From Triangularia verruculosa (Eukaryota > Ascomycota > Sordariomycetes > Sordariales > Podosporaceae): a stretch of DNA of 64,000 nucleotides. Below are positions 56,855 through 64,000 of this stretch, in pieces. The notes under the pieces are model-generated. The model searched no databases, was not told the DNA's origin, and saw nothing but the letters and a program-made list of their open reading frames with translations. The stretch lies in contig MU864013.1 of the NCBI GenBank assembly GCA_033296885.1, positions 22,694 to 86,693 of the forward strand, in the 5' to 3' direction. The position numbers were made by a program, and so were the translations under genes. The stretch's first letter is position 1. Every line of letters starts with the position of its first letter.

Positions 56855-57886
56855 CTATCCCTTGTATTGCCTGTGACCGTGACCAAGTCCCTCTTGCAAA
56901 TTCCGCCGTTCCCTCTCCACACAAGCGTCTATGAATCTTGGGGGTAGATGCCGCAAGCTGCTCTGGTCTCCCAGAACCACCGCCGATTGTCTCACATACT
57001 CCTCCCTGAAAGCACCCCACAGTCCTTCCTCCACACTCTCATCCCCCATCATTGGCAAAGGGTAATACGGATCATTCTCAAAGAACCCGAGCACCAACTG
57101 CGCAATCACTGCCTCTTCGTTCTCCAGCAGAAACGCATCATCGTCCTTGACCAGCCGGTTGCACAAGTTGAAGTCCAGCACCCACATACAAATCCTGCGC
57201 TCAAGCTGCCCAAAGACACCCATCGCCGTCGCGCCATCGGTGTCAGTCTGTCTGTCCCCTCCGAGCACAAACTCGACGTCATACCCGTCGATCCTTGCCT
57301 CCCAGTGCATGACAGCTAAACATCTCCCCATCGTCCTGGCGTATGCCTCTACAGGAAGCCCACATTCAATCAGCTGATCGAGACAAAAGTTAAAGTTGCG
57401 GAGGGTGAAGTTTGGTGGGAGTGGCGCCCCTGGGCGACGCCGCCGACCGAGATACACACGGGCCAGGCAGTCTTTGTTTGCCGGCAGCGCCTTGGCTTTC
57501 TGTTGGAGGACAGGAGGGCAATATCTCTCGATCAGCGCGTTCCGCATGGTTGTGGGTATAGGGGGAATTCGCTCGGTGATCAGCGCCATAGAGGGAAACG
57601 GGAATTTGGGGTCGACAGGCAGCAGCGGCTGGTTTGCAGCCCACCAGCTACTGTCGCTCTGGTCGATGTAAGTGAAGGCATTCGGGATGCGACACTGGGT
57701 ATCGTGGTGGGAGAGGCCGTCAAGCAGCCGTAGGTGGCACTGGTAGTCTTCAAAGAGGCCATCGTGGAAGTAAGGACCGGCGATTTTGACGACCGAGCGG
57801 CTTTGGAGCTTGGTGCAGACGAGACCGCACTGGCCGAAGCCGATTTTGTGGTATGATGTTGCAGCGTTACCGTGATCATGGGCCAT
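56855..57886 (-). CDS. DUF3669-like protein
   Basis: One exon, 343 residues. The N-terminus HKIGFGQCGLVCTKLQSRSVVKIAG resembles the glycine-rich loop and VAIK-type Lys of kinase-like folds, as in fungal DUF3669 proteins. Mid-chain LRNFNFCLDQLIECGLPVEAYARTMGRCLAVMHW and DVEFVLGG follow the usual order, and MWVLDFNLCNRL may be the DFN counterpart of DFG. The end is YVRQSAVVLGD...RFIDACVERERR. Such proteins are thought to be diverged kinase-like pseudoenzymes and have no known substrate. The gene is convergent with the 2EXR gene and belongs to the accessory block of HET-type genes. Confidence 0.8.
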   Translation of the reverse strand: MAHDHGNAATSYHKIGFGQCGLVCTKLQSRSVVKIAGPYFHDGLFEDYQCHLRLLDGLSHHDTQCRIPNAFTYIDQSDSSWWAANQPLLPVDPKFPFPSMALITERIPPIPTTMRNALIERYCPPVLQQKAKALPANKDCLARVYLGRRRRPGAPLPPNFTLRNFNFCLDQLIECGLPVEAYARTMGRCLAVMHWEARIDGYDVEFVLGGDRQTDTDGATAMGVFGQLERRICMWVLDFNLCNRLVKDDDAFLLENEEAVIAQLVLGFFENDPYYPLPMMGDESVEEGLWGAFREEYVRQSAVVLGDQSSLRHLPPRFIDACVERERRNLQEGLGHGHRQYKG

Positions 57887-58191
57887 CTTTGCGGTTGAGA
57901 AGAAGCGTAATGGGGGGAAAGGACCATGTTCGATACAAGCTTTGTTGGGAGTCGGAGGATGGATTTGTGAGCCAATAATAGTCAGCAGCTACCTTAGGTA
58001 GGTTGTCTGCCTGAAGTCTAACTGAGCAGACGCGTGTCCCGATATCCACACGCAACCTTTAGTAGGTACCTAGGTAGGTACCTAACCTAAAATGAGCTCT
58101 AAGTGTCTTCTGTGTGTTCGCCAATTATTGCAAGACATCGAGGATTAATGCACGCTGATGGATACCGTTAAGAAATTCCGGTACATCACTA
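57887..58191. other. Intergenic with palindromic TACCTAGGTA motif
   Basis: Upstream of the DUF3669-like gene. Holds GTAGGTACCTAGGTAGGTACCT at 58062-58083, a palindromic array like those at 17994-18034. Confidence 0.5.
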
Positions 58192-60314
58192 CTAAGCAAT
58201 CGTTATTTGCCTCAGCGTCTTGTCCTTTCTTTCCCATGCCATCTTCTCTATCCTGCCAATAGCCAATCTCTCCGCAACAGCCTCGCCATCGTCCAACCAT
58301 TTTACCCACATCACGTTGTAAAACTCATACAATCCCTTGTTCCTCGTCGATGGCCACAGCCGAAGAGACCACTCATCAAACACATCAGCTAGAGGATGCC
58401 GCACCAGAGCCTTCTCTTCCCTCTCCGAAGCCCCCAACTCCTCCATCAGCGGCACTGGAGAACGAAAGGCCAGGTCTTGCTGGGGCATGTCGAGCCGTTC
58501 TTCCCTTGTCCATTGCGCTGGCTCGGGTGACTGAGGTTGTAGTTGCGCCTCGCCTCTTGAGAGTTCAATCAAGTCGATTGGCTCAGTGGAAATCTGATTT
58601 CTGATCTGTGACTCCGACATATTCACCCTGAGGTGCCCTGCAAGATTTCCCGACAGATCCAGCAGGGCGAGAATAGCGCAGTCCCCAGCGAAGGCATGGT
58701 AGGCTTTTTTATACAGTTTCCACGTGCAGTGCCACGTTTCACAGTGGAGGTATCGCGATCTGTGGGCAACCGCTTTCTGTGGTTGCTCCAGGTAAGGTAA
58801 TGGTATTGGGCGGGCGAATCGTATGCGAGATATCGAAGGATGAGTATAACAACCGTCTGACTCAGTCCAGCCTTCGTTTGTCATCTCTGGTGCAGTCTCA
58901 AGGACTGAAGCAGGGCTCCGAGGGCCATCCCTTGTTTCCGAGTGATCCCAGTTCACGGTAGGAAATACCTGCCATCCACCTTCACGTTTTGAAGATGCCA
59001 AATAGCTCCATCCCGCGGCCCAGCTCTCGCTTTGGATATTGCCCCGGTACGTCAACCAACTCCATGAGGGCAAAACCTCTGTTCCCTTTGCTATCTTTAG
59101 CGAGGCAACGCGCCTCTCCATCGGGGAATAAGGCTGCCAGAGAAGAGCCGCATCGAAGAAGCATCCCCCTGGTAGGCCACTGATCAGACCCCCAGGAAAG
59201 CTAGCAGCAAAATGGTTACCCGCGCCAGCAAAAGCATCATGGACATCTTCGGGGTAGGTGAAGAATCTGGGAGAAAACAGCGAAGAGAGCCGGGCAAAGC
59301 GGTGAAAGTTCGGCCATGGGTCTAGCCGTGAAAAACGCGGCGTGTTGTAATCGACAGGTATCGTGTGCCGTATCCACTGATGCTCGTGCCAAGAAGCACA
59401 TCCGCATTCCCTGAATACCTAATAATCAGCGAAGGGCCATGAGACAGAGAGATTGAAAACGCTACCAGTTTACAGTATTGTTGTGAAACACGACTTTTCT
59501 GCCGCTGAACAAATACTCCTGAAATGTCCAGCCCCTTGAGAACCACACCGTTCTCAATAGATCGATGGAATGAGAGTTCATGACCTCTCTGTTGTTGGCT
59601 GGTCGCCTCCACGGGGTATCATCTTGATCCTGAAGTTTCCCTCTTGCCCCAATCCCCGTTAGCATTGAGATAGTCCCCCACCATGACACCCCCCCCCACA
59701 TGCTTCAGCGGTCTTGAACTCAGCGGACCACTTGCGTCCAAACTCTGTGCAGCAATCAATGTGAAATAGGCTTCCTCATAGATGCCAGCCATCCCTTGCA
59801 ACTGTCGCTCTTTCTCCTGATGATCATTCTGCACAATGCATAGCCTGTCGACCCAAAGATATCCCACCCCTAGTTCCGCTACCAGGTCCAGTGCATCCGT
59901 TATGGTTCCCGGCAAAGCCACTGCCTCCAACGACCCTGGTCGTAGCAACGTCGGTAAGTTCTCCTTCACCAAACAAACCGACGAGTCGTAGCGCTGACCC
60001 CAGACATAACTCAGCGCGACGTACTGCTCTCCTTCGCATCTCGCAATACAACGGTTCTTGACATCAATCACCCACGCCGGTCTTTGCTCTCCTCCGCTTC
60101 CGTCACGGCCTTTTCGGTTACACTGATGGTTCTGATTACACTCCCTCAGCCAGGCTTCAATCGTCGAAACATTGATCGGCCTCGATAGCGAATCAACCGG
60201 TCTCCAGGCCTCATCAAGAGGCGAGTCATCCGCTTTCTCAATATAAGGCAGGAAAGGGACAAGGTGGGGCGTCACTCCGAGGTAGGGCATGTTTTTGTCT
60301 ACAAACTCCGGCAT
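58192..60314 (-). CDS. HET-domain protein 2
   Basis: Exons 59682-60314, 59466-59629 and 58192-59410 give 671 residues. The HET domain shows YVALSYVWG at 98-106, LGVGYLWVDRLCIVQND from about 146, YEEAYFTLIAAQS, and after two introns RTVWFSRGWTFQEYLFSGRKVVF and a C-terminal SLKIAKGTEVLPSWSWLTYRG. The first intron (52 nt, CTAAC branch, CAG acceptor) lies next to a run of nine C on the plus strand (59689-59697); without splicing the frame would shift, so this is not a frameshift mutation. The second intron skips a nearer TAG acceptor to give WECGCASWHEHQW. It should act in incompatibility signalling; its partner is unknown. All phases close. Confidence 0.87.
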
Positions 60315-60765
60315 TTGATTCGACTCTCATGTCAGCAAAGGTCCATAAGATATCAGAGGACGATAAGCAACCAAAACTGCAATGACATCGGCGGCAAAGA
60401 TAAGAAGCGCAGCTGAGGCGCGTCAAAAGCGGGGGAAGTCGTTAAGGTACCAGTTTTCGTTTGCCCAGTGCAGGATCGCAGCTGAGTCGGGCAAGTCTGG
60501 CCAGGCCGATTTGTACGCCAGCCTGACACGTGCATAAGGCCATAAGCAGCCACCAATGCTGTTGTTCTCAAAAAGGGCTAGCGCAGTGAGTGATGCACTG
60601 CCTAAATCGCTTTCGCACAAGCCCCTTTTTAGCCCCTTGCTCACGGAAATACCCATCACGCAAAAGAGACAATCCAGAAAGTGTTAGAGTATTTACAGTG
60701 CTCTCTCCAAACAAAATTATTTACACGAATTATTCTCCTCGCTTTCCTGCCTCTGGCAACTACAT
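60315..60765. other. Intergenic, 451 bp
   Basis: Upstream of HET protein 2 and 3' flank of the esterase gene. A 78-codon frame (60423-60659, minus) shows no domain and was not called. Confidence 0.4.
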
Positions 60766-61756
60766 CTAGTTCAGGCACTGGGAATACCACTGGTTGCTCG
60801 CCCTGCAGGTTCCCTGGCTGCAGCAGGTTGGTCCGTTCCAGCCACTTCCACCACATTGGGCCCAGAGCGCGGCGCAGTTGCCACCAGGATTGCTGGGCTG
60901 GGTCGGCTGGGGTGTGGAGGGGGTGGTGGGAGCGGGAGTGCTGCCGGACTGGTTCAACCTCGCACGGACAAAGGTGAGAGCCTGCTGACCATACTTGGTG
61001 CCGTAAGCCTGATGAGCCTGCTGGTCGTTGCCGGTGCAGCAGTAGGGATCGACGCTGTCGCAGTAGTTTTGGATCTTGCTAGCAGAGTTGGAGGCGCAGA
61101 CGTAGCCGCGAGGACGGGCAGCGAACTGATGGCATGGTCAACGTTCATTCTCACTCTAGGATCTAAACTTTGAATAGTTGGAGGTAACTTACACCTTGAG
61201 CTTGGCATGTGCCAACGTTGTAAGACAGGCCAGCAACATATCTGGGCGAGCCCATGAAGATGGCAGCCTTGACCTGGTTGAGGGCACTGGCGGAGATGGG
61301 AGGAGCGGTGGTGTTGATGTTGGAGCCAGAGTCCGGACCGCCACAGACAGCGTTATCCATGATCTGACCACCTTGCGAGTAGCCGACCAACACGATCTGG
61401 GCATTGGGGCAGCGGGTGTGGAAGTTGTTCACGGCTGTGGCGACGGCGTTGGTGCCTTGGCGGGCAGAGTCGCCATATTGGACACCACCGCAGCTGGACT
61501 GGCCACCGCAAGCCGGATACTGAATAGCCTCGCTCGTGGCGCCGGGGAAGGCCTGGAGAATGAGGTTGACGACCTGACCAGCGGTACCGAAACCAGGGGA
61601 AACGGTGGTTTCACGAGCACCGAAGACGTGGATTTGAGGGCACTGGCGCTTGGCGAGAACAGCAGCTTCAGCCTCCTCGACGTCAATGGGAGAGCCACTG
61701 ACGACCAAGGAGTGGGCGAGCAGGAGGAGGAATGCGTTCTTCGGCGAGGGCCACAT
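60766..61756 (-). CDS. CE5 acetylxylan esterase with C-terminal CBM1
   Basis: Exons 61193-61756 and 60766-61125 give 307 residues. A signal peptide (MWPSPKNAFLLLLAHSLVVSG) and a short acidic propeptide ending in KR precede the CE5 alpha/beta-hydrolase. Catalytic residues: Ser127 in VGYSQGG, probably Asp214 in CDSVDPYC and His226 in HQAYG. Disulfide cysteines match the cutinase/acetylxylan esterase group (PACGGQSSCGG). A Ser/Thr/Pro linker leads to a fungal cellulose-binding CBM1 (CAALWAQCGGSGWNGPTCCSQG...YSQCLN). The enzyme removes acetyl groups from xylan on plant cell walls. The long insert and CBM1 favour acetylxylan esterase over cutinase. A TATA box lies upstream on the minus strand. Confidence 0.94.
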
Positions 61757-61835
61757 GTTGGATGGTTGTTGAGATGTTCGACCGGAGTATTGATTTCTGG
61801 CTGCAGGTAAACCAAAAAAGAATCAGACGAACCAT

Positions 61836-61844
61836 CCTTTTATA
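61836..61844 (-). promoter_or_regulatory. TATA box of the CE5-CBM1 gene
   Basis: TATAAAAGG on the minus strand, about 85 bp upstream of the start at 61756. Confidence 0.55.
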
Positions 61845-62639
61845 CCAGAGAAAACCATGCCAGGGGGACAAAACAAGCACCAGGATCTGCATTGGCTTCC
61901 CCAGACATATTCCAGGACCTCAGTGCGATTGATGCCATGACGTACACCCACCCTGACGTTTCGGTAGCATTCCGTTCCCCCGCCGAGCTCGCGTACGGAG
62001 CCTATCGTGGGAAAAGCCATGGTGTTGTATTCCTCTGTCCAGAAAACAACCCGTGACGCCGGCCGTCCCACCAAAGGGGGATATTTCGAGAAGAACTAGT
62101 GCGTTATGTGGCAGCGGTGAGTGGATCCGCAGTAGCTGTGAATGGCGTTACATCCCAGGAGAATAACCGTGAAGAACTGTTCTGGAGAAAGGCTGCATAA
62201 ATCTTGTTAGCCTCATCGATCCGCTTGCCCAATTTCGTCCGGCTGCCGCCCACTCAAGCGTGGTCCTGGTACCCGGTTGCGTTCTTCGGTGGCTTGTTTA
62301 CCGCCCACCGGAATGCGGGGGGTGGCATCGCAGGAGAAAGGCCAGAGGTTCGACTTTAACACATTTAGCCTGAAGTGGTTGAGCCCTGGCACCCGGCATC
62401 GCCTGCCACGGGGCCATCGGGCTACTGCCACGCGTTGGACCCGCTATCTCGTTTGAGGACGCGGATGTATATCCGAATGATCAGATTGGGCTGGTGACAT
62501 GGCGGTATTGTCCGAGACACCCAAGTCCTAAGTTGCTGTAGGTTCAATCCCCTAGATTCATCCGACAAATTAGTAACTAGGCGATTTGAATAACCTACTA
62601 GATCAGACCATCATGTTATGCCGACGACGTTAGACAACC
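61845..62639. other. Intergenic, 795 bp
   Basis: Upstream of the esterase and 3' flank of the broken HET-like gene. Short frames only. A TTCAATCCC stretch near 62543 resembles a tRNA B-box but no cloverleaf can be built. Confidence 0.4.
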
Positions 62640-63440
62640 TCAAACTCCCTCAAGTCCGATAACCCTAACCATTCCCTGAAGCAAGTAGCCGATTTCACCA
62701 AGGGGACCAAGCAGGTGATCACTGTCGTCCCAGTTAAGCCTAAACCATTCGGGCTTGGGTTCGAACCTGCTTTCTTGGATCTCAAAGTCCGTCCACAGAT
62801 TCTTCAGCACCCACTCGATAGTGTTGAAGGAGTGTTACTCCTCTCCGAGCTGCTCAGCGAGAAAACTGTCCAGATTGGTGAAGTCTGTTGGGTACATTGG
62901 TTGACTCTTTGCCCAGGCAGATATAAGAATGCCCAGTATCGTCCGATATCCTTTGAAGAAAAGAATGTCGCGGAGTGGCGTGGCGAAGTCACACAAAAGC
63001 ACCCTGGTCAATGCGAGAAGAGGTGGGCCTCCTGCAATGTACGGTTGATTCTGAGACACGAATTGACCAATGAAATGCAAAAGGGCTGTTGTAATACCGC
63101 AACTGTTCAGAGGCAGCGCTCGCTCTGGGTTGCTTCGATCGGGCAATGGCAACTGGATTACGCGGGTAACATGTCGAACTGCCAGACCTGAAACTTTCAG
63201 ACAGCTGTTATCCAGTTTGACTAGCGCGGTACTTGGCCCGAGGCCTTCGTCAGCCATACCAAGGAGCCATGGAGGAGTACCAGAAGGTTTATCTGCTATG
63301 CCCGAGAAGTGCGGCACCCAGGATGGACAGCCGGGTGAATAGTCGAAGAAGCCAATTCCTGCCAAACATAGAAACTTGAGCTCCCAAAATTGGGGTTCTG
63401 GGATACTCGGAATGGGTAAGCTCATCCATCCAGGGGCCAT
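62640..63440 (-). pseudogene. HET-like C-terminal fragment with nonsense codon
   Basis: A continuous minus-strand frame of 267 codons, broken by one TAA (62835-62837). Before the stop LKFLCLAGIGF...CPSWVPHFSG matches the post-domain segment of HET proteins (LxxAGIG...SWVPDFS). After the stop the same frame continues protein-like: IEWVLKNLWTDFEIQESRFEPKPEW then LLGPLGEIGYLLQGMV, ending at TGA 62640. The HET domain itself is missing; an in-frame TAG lies upstream of the first ATG at 63440. A 72-nt intron (GTAACA...CAG) could skip the stop but would remove coding-like residues. A decayed 5'-truncated copy is the simplest reading. Confidence 0.6.
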
Positions 63441-64000
63441 AATGTGGCGAGGGTGGCTAGGGAAAACGGGCTAGCGTCCTATACAAAACGGCCCTAACCA
63501 TTTGGGGTCAACACATGGGTCTGCATTGAAAAATACAATTTCCAGGGCAAATTCAACCCCCATTTTATGCCAAGGTATGTTGGAATATTTCAACCCATCT
63601 GCCACATGAGCGTTCAATCAATGAAGGTATTCCCACAAGCCCTGCACCCTGAAGAAATTGACATCTTCGTAATCGCCGGCTTTTGAAGCCCTTGCCTTTC
63701 AATTGAACTGTAATTTGAAGAGCTATTGCAATTGAAGCCTGGCTTTGGTCATGATTTTCTTACACCTACTTGGCCAATTTTTCCACACTGCAGCTTCTTC
63801 CAACTTACAACCTACTTAACCTACTTTCAAACCCTCAATTCTGAAGCCATCGTCAACAACGCAATTCCACTCCGAATTTGACGATATTTACAGTTTTCAA
63901 TAGCCTATCTCTCGCGCTATCGAACGCAGTAGATTTTGTAAGTTTTGAACGATTTGCGGCTTCAAAGTCGGTGTGCGAAGACTGACCTCACAACCACGGC
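63441..64000. other. Window end, 560 bp
   Basis: Somewhat AT-rich, upstream of the HET-like fragment. No HET-domain remnant, gene or repeat recognised. Confidence 0.4.

Noticed and set aside
59619..59701. Apparent frameshift in HET protein 2
   Set aside because: A 52-nt intron with CTAAC branch site and CAG acceptor joins the two frames in phase.
60423..60659. 78-codon minus-strand frame before HET protein 2
   Set aside because: No recognised features and no splice path into the HET frame.
62750..62785. tRNA B-box-like GGGTTCGAACC
   Set aside because: The T-stem does not pair and no A-box or acceptor stem exists; it lies in the HET-like fragment.

Overview
The window looks like nuclear DNA of a filamentous ascomycete, most likely a sordariomycete. 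Genes are interrupted by short introns (about 50-100 nt, GT...CTRAC...AG), and typical fungal families are present: Zn2Cys6 regulator, HET-domain proteins, CFEM/Pth11-type receptor, CBM1-tagged esterase, 2EXR, DUF3669-like and mucin-like wall proteins. I rebuilt exon structures by joining frames at splice consensus sites and checking phase; nothing was tested against a database, and family names come from motif recognition.

Layout. 0-2.4 kb: the 3' part of a single-pass surface protein and a BTB/POZ protein. 2.7-4.8 kb: a radical-SAM viperin-like enzyme and a nucleoside monophosphate kinase, head to head over a 262-bp shared promoter. 4.87-5.46 kb: a miniature LTR-type element (TRIM) with 58/57-bp terminal direct repeats and a 5-bp TCAAC target duplication. 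5.6-16.7 kb: a secreted lipocalin, two FAD monooxygenases flanking a dual-specificity phosphatase, a D-2-hydroxyacid dehydrogenase, a surface sensor-like protein, a GFA-type zinc protein and a cysteine-rich secreted protein. 16.7-20 kb is gene-poor and leads to a second cysteine-rich secreted protein. 21-27 kb: an open frame broken by one TAG, an RRT8/EI24-like membrane protein and an 816-residue Zn2Cys6 factor. 27.9-31.9 kb: a 1,303-residue mucin-like protein with a 42-bp minisatellite. 32.8-46 kb: a small Cys/His protein, a CFEM-Pth11 receptor, an unknown membrane protein, a secreted DUF4360-like protein, an Erg28-like protein, an unknown secreted glycoprotein and a GH105 enzyme. 46-50 kb: two conserved housekeeping genes, a kinesin-10 chromokinesin and mitochondrial AIM24, diverge from a common promoter.

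50.2-63.4 kb is accessory in character: two tandem proteins with a possible nucleotidyltransferase fold (one with a degenerate metal site), a HET protein with N-terminal membrane segments, a 2EXR protein, a DUF3669-like protein, a second HET protein, a CE5-CBM1 acetylxylan esterase and a broken HET-like gene. The stop codon of the AbiEii-like gene lies inside a repeat that also forms the core of the TRIM at 5 kb.

The strongest functional hypothesis is the viperin/NMP-kinase pair: a kinase feeding nucleotides to an enzyme that in animals and prokaryotes makes chain-terminating ddh-nucleotides, here as a possible fungal antiviral or anti-element module.
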